Source: Thalassiosira profunda (Eukaryota; Bacillariophyta; Thalassiosirophyceae; Thalassiosirales; Thalassiosiraceae). From it: a stretch of 15,578 bases of DNA. The translations under genes and the position numbers were made by a program. Within the stretch, counting starts at the first letter, position 1; each line of letters starts with the position of its first letter. The stretch lies in the NCBI GenBank assembly GCA_036939355.1, contig JALLAP010002531.1, positions 1 to 15,578 of the forward strand, in the 5' to 3' direction. Under the pieces are notes generated by a model. The model had not been told where the DNA came from and searched no databases. It saw only the letters and a list, made by a program, of their open reading frames with translations. This document shows, piece after piece, positions 1-9,254 of the stretch.

Positions 1-1055
1 ATCAGGGGTTTTGGTAACTTTGAATCACTTGATTTTTTCAGTGTGAGGTCTGTCCTTCGTCTTCCCGCCACTTTTTTTATAGCCCACGTGGCTGCTGGCG
101 GGCGCGGGGCCGCCGGCGCCGCCGGGGGGTCCGTTGCTCTGCTACGCTAGTAGTCGCTCAATTGCAACGATGTTCGTCTAATATTGCTTATCGACTAGCC
201 TGTGCTGCCGCCCGGGGGCGTGCGCGGGGCGGCGTCTGCCGATGTGGCCTCCGCTCTCCGCCCCTCTTCTGAATTCGACAAGTGACGGAGGGTGCTGCAC
301 GGGGCGGAGAACGAGCCGCGCGCGCCAGGCGGCCAGGGGAGTGAAGCGGCCGGCCGTCGATGCCAGGATCCGTCGAGGCTGATCGATGGGATGATGAAGG
401 TGGATGATCTGACGCGCTGCTTTGGTCTGCTTCGATAGAGAGAGATAGGCCGATGAGTCGGTGGTGCACGTCAATCGACAACAGCATGATCACGGCCTCG
501 CTACCTCATTTTCCGCTGCTCCAGTCGCTGTCCTCCCCCGCCCCGACGCCGTCGTCTCTGGCGGTGGATCGAGTCTAAGGCGTCCCTGCGAGATGGGCGG
601 AGTAAAATAAAATGAGAAGAGATGTGCACATGATGTGTATTTATTGTGTGATGTGTGATGTTGCAGCAACCTAGATGTTGCAACAAAGTGCAACGATGAT
701 TTTGGAGAACAAGCCAACGGCAAAGATTGATGGCAACAGCCGGGCCAGGGCTGGCACAGCGATCAATTGAGGCCTCGAAGTCGGCTCTCGGCCACAGAAG
801 GGTCGTAGATTTTCTAATTTAGCTCAATTCTGCTCATTTTTCTCTTCGACGGGGAGCAGCAGGGCCACAGAGGCTGCCACAGACGGTTTGGCCACAAAGC
901 GGTCAGGGGCAGACAGCTTTCGACAAAAGGGTCAGAGAAGTGCCGTCGGAGACAGTCCTCCACCTTGTGACCAATTTTTCTTTTGCGGTGATTGAGCCGG
1001 CTTACCGCTTGCCGCCCTTACACCAGCGCCGCTACCTCTGCTAACCCTTGCCGAT
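1..1055. other. Intergenic region upstream of the RNA polymerase gene
   Basis: No reading frame here looks like a gene. The minus-strand frames between 178 and 493 have Arg/Pro/Ser-rich, low-complexity translations typical of GC-rich noncoding DNA. A G-box-like CACGTG lies at 85-90, followed by a very GC-rich stretch (about 91-130). Around 660-694 there is a cluster of GTTGC-based inverted repeats. From about 785 to 900 GCCACA recurs four times (about 791, 865, 876, 891), which could be promoter sequence of the polymerase gene, although the function is unproven. The extreme left edge shows no recognisable gene end. Confidence 0.5.
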
Positions 1056-1097
1056 GTGCAACAGAGGCATTCCTCGGTAGTGCTGTCAGTCGCCATC

Positions 1098-4000
1098 ATG
1101 ATCCGGATAGCCCACGATGGCTTCCGGCGGGCGGCATCGGTGCAGCGCCCGAGAGATCTTGTGAGGCATCGACTGCCCACCGCATCGACGCCGAGATCCC
1201 ACCACCATTTAACATTGGCGCATCATCCTCCAACTTTAACTGGAGGGCGACAACCCCACAGAATGATACGACCAACTTCTGGGAGTCCCATAGAAAATCT
1301 GTCACGTCGACATCGACATCGCGCCGCCGCCTCTTCGATGAGCACCAAGCCATCATACGACTTTTTCGAGGACGACGACGCCGACGACGACGAGGTGAAT
1401 GATCGCCGCGGCAGGAATACCGGTCATCGGGTGCGGTGGCTCGATCGCTCTTCGGGATACGACGATGTTTCGGGGTACGACAACTTCCATGAATACGAGG
1501 GAACAGATTTCAGAGGTGGGCGGTATGCTAAGGAGGAGGACAGTCTACTCAATCTGCTGAACAGAGATGATGCTGATGAGTTGAGGGATGCTAATGGGGG
1601 TGGGAAAATCGAGNAGTCTACTCAATCTGCTGAACAGAGATGATGCTGATGAGTTGAGGGATGCTAATGGGGGTGGGAAAATCGAGGGTGCATTGGAAGA
1701 AGAAGAATCGTTGCTCCAGCTACTGAACAAGGAGACGGACCCTTTCCCCCCTCAACCAACGTTGCAAAACAGCGGTGCCGATCCCCGGTTGCAACATGAA
1801 CAAAGCACATCAAGAGAGTCACTGCTGGATCTTCTCTCAGAGGTTGCGCATGAGGCCTCATCTCCTTCCATAGACTTCGGAAGTGACGGGCGTGTGCAAG
1901 ATGAGACTCAAAGGACAGAAGGATCCCTGCTGGACCTACTGAACGGAACGGCAGGGGACGGTGACGCATCCCCATCAATAGACATGAATGGGGAGGAAAA
2001 TCTGCAACCTCAGCAGGGCCAGAATCAGGATTCTTTGCTGGATCTCCTGGGCGGAGCTGCAAATGAATCTCCATCGCCACACATAGACTTAAACGGCGAT
2101 GTGGGATATCAATACCAACCCCTCGAACCGGTCGAGGACGAGGCGGAGTCGTTGATGGAGCTTCTCGACGAGCAAACGAAGGTGGCCACCACAGACGACA
2201 AATACCGAGAGCTCCACCGCCTCCAGCTGCAGTTGGAACTGGAATCCACCGAGGAGGCCATCGAAAAAGTGTTGGAAGTGTGGAACGCGGCGCGGGAGCG
2301 GAGCGACCACGAGACCCTCCCGGCCGTGCGGCGAGCGCTGGACGCGTGGTACAAACCGCTGGCGGAGGCCATAGAACTGGAGCAGTGGCTGTATCTGAAT
2401 GGGGACAATACCACGTGCTCCTACAGCTTATCGCGAGAACACCAATCGGCGCCAGGGGATGACGGGGACGAGGAAACGCTCGATCCCCCCACCAAAAAGG
2501 CCGTGAAGGATCGGTCCAAGTATGGTCGATTGCTATGCCTCCTCCCTGCGCGGAAGATTGCCGTGGTGGTCGCTCACGCCGCGTTGTCGTTTTCGATGAT
2601 CAAAGGGGAGGAGGGATCGCAAGTGATTTCGCTGGCCATGCTCCTCGCGTCGCACCTGGAGATGGAGGTGAACGTCTCGAGGACGCTGCGTGTGAGGGCT
2701 AGGCAAGCGAAGCTAGATGCCAGAGGGGGTATAACGGATGACGACATAGAGGGGGGAACTGACGATGAGACCACAGAGTCCAGGAGCTTGTTGAAAGACA
2801 TCGACGTCGACAAGTACATTTACACGGCAACTCACCTGCAGCGGTTCCTAGACGAGTTAAAGGGTGGGCGAGGAAACGACTCGCTCAAAGGACAGGGCCG
2901 GGTTCGGCCATTTATGGTAAAGCGGCGGTGCAAGGAAATCCTCCTTGCGGAAGGATTTGTTTCTAACCAAGAGGATTTGGGGGCAGTTTCGAAGAAGCTC
3001 TCCATGGACGACTTTGCCGAATGGGATCCCATCATGAAGGTGAAACTTGGATCAGCTTTGATCCGGCTTCTCCTTGACCATTGCACCTATTCGATGCCTC
3101 TGGAGCGAGGGTATGCTGCGCCAGAGCCAGCCTTCCGATACTCGAAGAAGAGTGAAGGGGTTAAGACTGCAGGATTCGTGGACATACACCCCCACCTGCT
3201 CGATGTGGCGATGAACGAACAGTTCGAGCTAACATTGAGGCTCGTGCCTCCGTCGGTGACCAGCGGCCGCGTCCAGCCAATGGTCGTGCCTCCCAAGGAG
3301 TGGACGGCCGTGGATCGTGGGGGGTACGAAACGATCAAGGTTCCGTTCATGCGGACGAGGCATTGCAAGACGCAAAAGGGTTCAATTCGCCGAGCGGACT
3401 TGTCAATGGCGATGGAAGGTCTCAATGTGCTGGGTAAGATTCCTTGGAAGGTCAATCAGAACGTGCTTGACGTTGCATTGAGGTGCTGGCATGATGGAAT
3501 CGTTTTGGGAGACATACCCTCCCGAACGAATTACGAGGTCCCTCCGCTGCCCGAGCCGCTGGAGTATCAGAACACCAAGACGCTGGGCGATATAGAGAAG
3601 AAGATGAGCATGGACGCCCTTCGCAAGTACAGGGATGCGCTCAACAAGCACAACAGGTACAAGCAGAGGAACATGGACCTGCACTCGCTGAGATGCTCCG
3701 CGGTTCTCAAACTGAACCAAGCAAAGAAGTTTCGGGACTTCGAGGAGATATTTTTCCCGTACAATGTCGACTTTCGGGGGCGAGCGTACCCTGTGCCCCC
3801 TCACCTTTCCATCGTGGGGTCGGATATGTCTCGTGGACTTCTCATGTTTGCGCACCCGAAGCCGCTGGGGAGCAACGGTCTTTACTGGTTGAAGGTGCAC
3901 CTTGCGAACTTGGCGGGGTGAGTGGATCTCGGGGCTTTGCAGTGTTGCTGCTCGTAGCAAACGAGTCTAACCAACTCTCCCTCCCGCACACAGGGCTGAC

Positions 4001-5173
4001 AAGATGTCGTTCGACGGACGGGCTCAGTTTGCGGACGACAATATGGACAGCATCCGCGCGGCTGTGACCGATCCATTTGGAGATAATTCTTGGTGGACGA
4101 AATTGGACGATCCGTTTCAAGGATTGGCCACTTGCCATGAGATTGTCCAAGCAATTGACTCGGGAGACCCTGAAAACTACTTGTGCTCACTTCCTGTGCA
4201 CATGGACGGATCTTGCAATGGGCTGCAACATTATGCCGCCCTTGGCAGGGACAGGGAGGGTGGCAGGGCTGTCAATCTTTGCGTCGCAGATGAGCCTCAG
4301 GATGTCTACGTTGGTGTTATGAACGAAGTCATTCGTCGCGTGGCACTCGATGCAGAGGAAATGCTTCCATTTGACGAGAGCTCGAACGATCTCACACAGA
4401 GTGAGAAAGATGCGCTCAAGAAGGTCAAGTCGGCTCGACTTGTGAATGGTTTGATTGATCGAGGGGTCGTGAAGAGAACAGTCATGACGTCCGTCTACGG
4501 CGTCACCTACATTGGCGCAAAGAATCAGATCAGCGAGAAGATCGAGGAGAAGCTGGAAGAGAAGGGTTTTGACATCGACGAAATGGAGTCGGAAATCCAT
4601 CCTGCTTGTGGTTACCTCGCCCAGGTGACCATGGAAGTCATGGGACAGCAGTTCAAGGGTGCCCGTCAAACCATGGACTGGCTCCGCGCCTGCGCCCGCT
4701 TAATCGGGTCCCAGGGGCAGCCCGTCTCATTTGTCAGCCCCATTGGCGTTCCCGTGGTCCAGCCCTACCGGCAACGACGCTCTTTCGCTGTGGTCACGTT
4801 GCTTCAGAACATTTACCTGACGAATGATTCTGACGTGCTGCCCCTGCACCGTCAGCGGCAGGTGTCTGCATTTCCGCCCAACTACGTCCACTCTCTTGAT
4901 TCGTCACACATGATACTGACGGCCATCGAGATGCAAAAGAGGGGCCTTCACTTTTCGGCCGTACACGATTCGTACTGGACGCATCCTTGTGACGTGGAAG
5001 AGATGAACAGCGTCCTTCGGGAGGCGTTCATTGACCTGTACAACCGTCCTCTTCTAGAGGAACTCAAACAATTGTGGGAAATGCGCTACCCATCCCTAGA
5101 CTTCCCGGACCTTCCGGTTCAAGGCGACTTGGACCTCAATGAGGTTCGGAATGCGCCATACTTCTTCCAGTGA
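1098..5173 (+). CDS. Mitochondrial DNA-directed RNA polymerase, T7-like single-subunit (RPOM); frame broken by an N
   Basis: This is the single-subunit, phage T7-related RNA polymerase that transcribes the mitochondrial genome. All catalytic motifs are visible. Motif A (DGSCNGLQH) has its catalytic Asp codon at 4205-4207. Motif B (RGVVKRTVMTSVYG) has the T7-type Lys at 4472-4474 and Tyr at 4496-4498, with T7 spacing. Motif C (HDS) has the second catalytic Asp at 4967-4969. DFRGRAYPVP and PPNYVHSLDSSHM are also conserved. The gene has two exons, split by an intron at 3918-3993. ATG at 1098 opens MIRIAHDGFRRAASVQ, a basic, acid-free presequence suited to mitochondrial import; an in-frame ATG at 1056 is the alternative. 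The N-terminal third is acidic and carries SLLxLL repeats. The frame shifts at the N at 1614, which is flanked by identical 72-base copies. Dropping the N, with or without one copy, restores one frame of about 1,308 codons (one copy) or 1,332 (two). It ends in YFFQ, like the family. A plastid-targeted paralogue is possible but less likely, since I know of no such paralogue in diatoms. Confidence 0.95.
1539..2169 (+). repeat. Degenerate ~36-codon protein repeat with SLLxLL core
   Basis: Within the polymerase N-terminus the motif [DEG]-S-L-[LM]-x-L-L recurs at 1539, 1705, 1816, 1921, 2029 and 2146, plus the duplicate next to the N. Successive copies are about 31-39 codons apart. In the better-kept copies the core is followed by a second conserved element: SPSIDF, SPSIDM and SPHIDL, each before a Gly/Asp/Asn-rich turn. 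The linkers are acidic and Gln-rich. This is a tandem repeat at the protein level only; the DNA of the copies has diverged. Confidence 0.85.
1542..1686 (+). repeat. Exact 72-base direct repeat flanking a single N (probable unmerged contig overlap)
   Basis: Bases 1542-1613 and 1615-1686 are identical, and the only base between them is the ambiguous N at 1614. Each copy encodes the same 24 residues, starting SLLNLLN and ending GGGKIE. The unit is 24 codons, so a true tandem duplication would keep the frame; the N adds one base and shifts it. The simplest reading is two contigs joined without merging their overlapping ends. A genuine duplication inside a repeat-rich protein region cannot be excluded from the sequence alone. 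Confidence 0.9.
3918..3993 (+). other. Intron of the RNA polymerase gene (76 bases)
   Basis: The donor is GTGAGT at 3918 and the acceptor is CACACAG ending at 3993, after a pyrimidine-rich stretch. Splicing joins GG to G (Gly) and gives HLANLAG-ADKMSFDGR, which continues the family's conserved segment between the DFRGR motif and motif A. Without splicing the frame stops at 3919-3921. Confidence 0.95.
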
Positions 5174-5184
5174 TCACTGGAAGA
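5163..5184. repeat. Perfect 22-base palindrome across the polymerase stop codon
   Basis: Two 11-base arms with no spacer are centred between 5173 and 5174. The TGA stop at 5171-5173 forms the inner end of the left arm. As RNA it could form a hairpin only with some central pairs opened. It sits at the head of the 113-base gap between two convergent genes. Confidence 0.85.
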
Positions 5185-5286
5185 CAGATTGGCCAACCTG
5201 AGAGACAAACCTACCTAACCAATAGAGCATAGAAAAAGGAACCTAGAAGCAGCTTAGCAAGGGTATTTGTGTGTATTTGTGTGCAG

Positions 5287-8200
5287 TTATGAAAGCAGTA
5301 GTGTGAGCGCGAATGCTCCGCCAAATGAAAGGATGGTGCCTGTGAGGTTGTGACGGGTAGCGCCATTTCGCTCCCGTACCCATTGATCGAGATAGTCGGG
5401 GCTGAGAAATGAATTCTCCTCTTCTGGTTTTGCCTCGTCTTTGGAAGCAACAACCTCTTCTTCCTCGTCTTTGGATTCGGTTGTCTTGTCGGATAACGAA
5501 AATGAACTAGGGATGTTGAAAGGCGCCGCTTCTGAGATGTGAGGCAACGACGGCTTCGCCAGAGGAGGGAATGTAGGCTTAGGGGCATCGGCCCATGTCG
5601 AGGGGACCGCAGGCTCGCCTGCGAGGTGGGGAGATTTCGTTGGTCTGGGAGTTGGCGTTTTCGTGGGCCTCGTTCCGGGAGGCACTGGTGGGCAACTGCT
5701 CGTCCAAATGGTATTCGCGTTGCAGTAAATGAACCCTGGGCCGCAGCTACCGTATCGTGACCGGCAATGCGTGGATACAGGGCACGGCTCGCCCGAGCAT
5801 CCGGGATCATCCGCTGCCATGGAAGAAGAATCAGAGACACTGACTTTTGTTTCGCCGTTGTCCAGCGCTGGCTTCGATGCTTCCGCAACGGTGATATCTG
5901 AATCTTCGACAGGAGGAGAAGTAACATCAGTCTCAGAGACACTAAATGTCGGCTGCGATGTGCTCGTGGCAGTAGGTTTGTTGGACGGAGGTCGCGTTGG
6001 CTGAGGCGGAGAAGGCCCAGGCTGCCCTGCCGAAGGGTTTTGAGTCAATTTCGTTGCAGAAGGAGCTAGAGTCGGTCGCCGCGAAGGTGGCGCAGTCGTT
6101 GGCCTTTCGGTCTCGACAACATTGTCTGTGGGCTTGCTCGTTGGTTTCCTCGTCACGACATTGTACGGTGTGATGGGCGAGTGGGTCCTTGCAGGCCGCG
6201 TTGGCTTTGACGCAGTGCCCTTCCCCTGACTGGGCTTTTTGTATGCAGAAGACGTCGGGTCATTGGAGCCTGGTGGGTTGCCCGAGCCTGATGCCGGAGT
6301 CGACGGCGAAAGACTGACTGGCGAGTCAGTATCTGGCTGATCAGTATCTGTGTCGCTCGTTTCCGCCTCACATTCTTTCGACCAAATCTCTTTTCCGTTG
6401 CAGTACGTTCCTCCTGGGCCGCAAAAGTCATAGATGCTTCTGCAGTGGTCTTCCTGCAGACACGGCTCGCCGGTACAGGGTCCCAGCGTTGGGCTAAAGG
6501 TCGTTGGCAGCAATGTCGGAGCTTTGGTTGTCGACTCGACCGGAGCAAGTGTTGCAGAAGCAGGCTTTGGTCTCGCTGCAACTGGGCGAGATGCAACAGC
6601 TTTTGCAGAGGGTCGAGGCGTTGGACGATTCGACGCGGCAGATGAACCGCCTTCGTCGTCGCATGCAGGCGCCTCGACGCACTGCTCGTCCTCTTCGCAA
6701 AACCAGTCATCGCCAATGCTAATGTGGGGGTTGTAGCAGTCGACAAATAGATCGCATTTGTCTTCTGACACCTCGTATCCAGAGTCAGCCAGCTGGCTCG
6801 CCATGCAACGGTACCTCGAGCCGCTGCTGATGCTGTCGTTTGCCACATATTTGATTGGCGCCTTTGTTGGATGTTTCGTTGGTTGCTCAGTGTCGCCGCA
6901 CAATCCAAACGCAGTCCTTTCAGAGTCATAGAAGGATCCTCCCTCCTTTAGCTCCACTCCATCGTACCAAATCTTGTAGCTCCCGCTGCCGTGACCACAA
7001 CACATGCCATCACCGCCCGCATCATTGATGGTAAACTCGTAACATCCACCCCGATTGTTGATGCACTCGAGCCACTCCACTGGTTCTCCTGGTACGAGCT
7101 CCTTGTCATTGCCATCCAAAAGTGTCGAGTGGTCCTTATCTCCAAACTCCAAGTCTTCCACTGCCCAGGATGTTTCTTTTGGCCAGTGGTCGGCCACGAT
7201 TTGCACTTTGAACGGCACGCATGCTTCGCCGCCTTCGTTCACTTTGCCGCCACTTCCACCGTTTCCACCGGTCTCTTCTCCGTCGCCATTTTCATTCATA
7301 CCGTCCGGGTATCCCAGTTCCTCCTTGCAGGGCGTGAGTGAAAAGCAATGGTCATCGAAGGGGCATTCTGTCGACTCTCCCGAAGGACACCGCATTTTGC
7401 AGTTTGTGATTGCATCCTGCCACGTCGAGCCACAGAAGAAGCTCGCCTGCAGAGAGGGCATTGGCGCGTAGGTCTGGCAGCGAACAAAAGCAACATTAGA
7501 TATGATCGCATTATGTATCTGTAAAACTTTCCAATTGAGTATCTCAACGTACCGGTCTTTTGGTTGGAGATGGCGTAGGTGACATCGTTGGTCCCATTTC
7601 TGATGGCGCCACAGATGGCGTAGCCGAGTATGGCGTTGGTACCATTGTCCACGTAGGGCTGTCTGTTGGCGGGAGAGTCCTGGGAATGAATTCCAGCGAA
7701 ATGGGGCAAGCCATGAGATACATCACTGATGTGAAAGCAAAACAGAAGCAGCAATGAACTCACGGCGATGTGGTCGGCGGCCGGGACGGTGGCGGCGTCG
7801 GGGCGTGCGTTCGCCGATCGCACTGTGTCCCAAAGTAGCAAACATGGCCCATAGGACATTCCTTCGCCGTCGGACAAGGAACCTCGCACCTTGCATTTGC
7901 GTCATCTAGGCCGATGCCACAAAACCAATAATCGGAAGGATCGTCGCTGACCCCAAGCGGGGGCGGCGCGGCGATGGGCATGTCGGTGGGCACCTTCGTC
8001 GGCCCCGGGGGCGTTGGGGCCTTCGTGGGTGGAATCGTCGTTGGATAGGGCGTTGGTGGCACGTGATTCCTGGCGTCGCATTCATATCTGAAATGTTTGG
8101 GTTGCAATTCGTCGTCAGTTGCAATGCTGAGCGAGACATGACCACATGATACGCTCAGTTTCAGTTGCAAGTGTACTCACACGTTGTGATAGCAGATGCT

Positions 8201-8713
8201 CCCCTGGGGACACTCCGACGACACCCCGCCGGGACAGTGCGTCCCGCACCGCTTCTTGGCATCGTCCAACCCCACCCCGCACCAATAGTGGTCGGATGCC
8301 TCCTCGCTCGTCCCTCCGAACGACGGTCGATTGGTGCCCCCCGGACTCTGCTTCGGCGCCTGCCCCGGCACAAACCAATCCCCGTGGCCAAATCTCGTGT
8401 CGCAATTCGTGTTGGCGAAGCACTTCACGCCGTCCTCGTGGCCCTCGCAGTCCTCCGACCGGCCCGAGGGGCAGTGCTGCCGCTTCTGGCAGTCGGACTC
8501 GTCCCACTTGAGGCCGCAGAAGAAGCGGTCCTCGGGGCCGTTCGTCCAGACGGCCGCGCGGGCGAGGGGGGCGGTTGTAGATAGGAGGAGGCCGAGGCAG
8601 GCTCGTATTGAGATGGATGGGATCGGTGATGTTGCAATTGGACGCCGACGCTTCCTGCATCGAGTGGCGGCCGTCGTTTCACGAGGTGGCGCCATCGTCG
8701 ACGGACGGTGCAT
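5287..8713 (-). CDS. Secreted modular cysteine-rich Pro/Thr-rich cell-surface protein, probably GPI-anchored
   Basis: Four exons (8713-8181, 8087-7764, 7679-7553, 7473-5287) encode about 1,056 residues. A basic leader and hydrophobic core (SIRACLGLLLSTTAPLARA) form a signal peptide; Met7 (8695) is an alternative start. Four copies of a Cys module (F/YxCGxxxxDAxxxC..CPxG..ECPxGxxCxxxTxC) lie near residues 64-104, 143-181, 231-268 and 340-378, plus a diverged Cys block at 549-602. Residues about 413-521 form a different domain (CVPFKVQIVADHWPKETSW through NDAGGDGMCCGHGSGSY). Two copies of a third module (CxGEPC..HCRS..xxCGPGxxYCNxxxIW) lie at 660-696 and 886-922. Pro/Thr/Lys linkers join them. 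The C-terminus has a likely omega site (NGA, about 1031) and a hydrophobic tail (1039-1056), which suggests a GPI anchor. I know of no proven activity for these modules. A wall or chitin-associated role is a guess from context. Confidence 0.85.
7474..7552 (-). other. Intron 3 of the cysteine-rich surface protein gene (79 bases)
   Basis: On the minus strand the donor is GTACGT from 7552 and the acceptor is CTGCCAG ending at 7474. It falls between codons and joins SPTKRP to TYAPMPSLQASFFCG, leading directly into the fourth cysteine module. The four exons sum to 3,171 bases, an exact multiple of three. Confidence 0.88.
7680..7763 (-). other. Intron 2 of the cysteine-rich surface protein gene (84 bases)
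   Basis: On the minus strand the donor is GTGAGT from 7763 and the acceptor is TTCCCAG ending at 7680. The spliced frame runs from PPTTSP into TLPPTDSPTW, continuing a Pro/Thr linker. Reading on without splicing hits TGA at once. Confidence 0.88.
8088..8180 (-). other. Intron 1 of the cysteine-rich surface protein gene (93 bases)
   Basis: On the minus strand the donor is GTGAGT from 8180 and the acceptor is TTTCAG ending at 8088. Splicing completes Val and gives CYHNV-YECDAR, which finishes the second cysteine module with the same TxC-D ending as the other copies. The intron contains three GTTGCAA boxes as read on the plus strand. Confidence 0.92.
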
Positions 8714-8923
8714 CGCTCGCCGCTCCGCCCTGCCCTCAATGAGCGGCGCCCCTAACCGACCAGGTGGTCACCCCGGCTCTCGAAATGACCCTTGGGTTGC
8801 GCGCAGGATGGGATCGGCAAAATTTGTGGCGAGGGGCATGCTTGCCGGCCGCTTCAAGATCGTCGAACGACCATCCAGTCCGCGAGTCTCTGTCCCTCGG
8901 CGAATTTTTCAGACCAGCCCCTC

Positions 8924-8940
8924 TCGCCAAAGTTTGGCGA
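8924..8940. promoter_or_regulatory. E2F-like inverted repeat (TTTGGCGA half-sites)
   Basis: TCGCCAAA and TTTGGCGA form a perfect 8-base inverted repeat around one G. Each half resembles the E2F/DP consensus TTTSSCGC apart from the last base. Its position in a head-to-head promoter fits a transcription factor site. Binding is not shown. Confidence 0.45.
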
Positions 8941-9146
8941 AGTCAAGCGATACTGTCAGCGACGGAATCTTTTCCGCTTAGCTCCTCTCGATGATCAGCC
9001 CTCGAATCGAGTTCGACAACGATGGAAGGAGCCAAGCGGCACGCTTGCACGATTCCTATTGGCCGCGGCGAGTTGCAATAGTGCCCCGCATTACTTGCTG
9101 AGCTCGGCAAGTGATAGAAGAGACCTGCCGATTGGTCAATATCTAG

Positions 9147-9237
9147 GTGAATCGAGAGGATACCGGGCAGGATACCGGCGGGCTCACCTCCGGCGAGCCG
9201 AGTGAATTGAAAGGATACCGCGCGGGCTTCACCTCGG
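9147..9237 (+). repeat. Imperfect ~55-base direct repeat in the leader of the BAR-like gene
   Basis: GTGAATcGAgAGGATACCG at 9147 recurs as GTGAATtGAaAGGATACCG at 9202, with 17 of 19 bases equal. The following GCGGGCT(T)CACCTC element also recurs, near 9178 and 9222. A further GGATACCG occurs at 9170. The block ends about 18 bases before the ATG at 9255, so it may be 5' UTR or core promoter. Confidence 0.75.
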
Positions 9238-9254
9238 GGGCGTCCACAGCCACG

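Larger units (their letters stand above)
8714..9254. promoter_or_regulatory. Divergent promoter region between the surface-protein and BAR-like genes
   Basis: These 541 bases separate two start codons on opposite strands and hold no convincing gene. The plus-strand frames crossing them are Arg/Ser-rich shadows. Visible structure includes an inverted repeat with TTTGGCGA half-sites (8924-8940), a GTTGCAA box at 9072, and a duplicated leader block (9147-9237) just upstream of the plus-strand start. No unambiguous TATA box is apparent. That the region drives both genes is inferred from the head-to-head layout. Confidence 0.6.

Noticed and set aside
178..493. Two minus-strand frames of about 100 codons in the left intergenic region
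   Set aside because: They overlap in different frames, are Arg/Pro/Ser-rich as expected of GC-rich noncoding DNA, and have no plausible domain.
992..1402. 136-codon plus-strand frame overlapping the polymerase 5' end
   Set aside because: It is in a different frame from the polymerase and ends in an Arg run that is simply the out-of-frame reading of the polymerase's acidic stretch.
3403..3960. 185-codon minus-strand frame inside the polymerase gene
   Set aside because: It overlaps highly conserved polymerase coding sequence on the other strand, and its translation has no recognisable motifs.
4004..5173. Reading exon 2 of the polymerase as a separate phage-type gene
   Set aside because: Splicing at 3918/3993 joins it in frame to the upstream part with family-conserved sequence on both sides, so it is one intron-containing nuclear gene, not a phage polymerase.
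8331..8981. 216-codon plus-strand frame over the surface-protein 5' end
   Set aside because: It is antisense to the first exon with signal peptide and cysteine module, and continues into the promoter with Arg/Ser-rich sequence.
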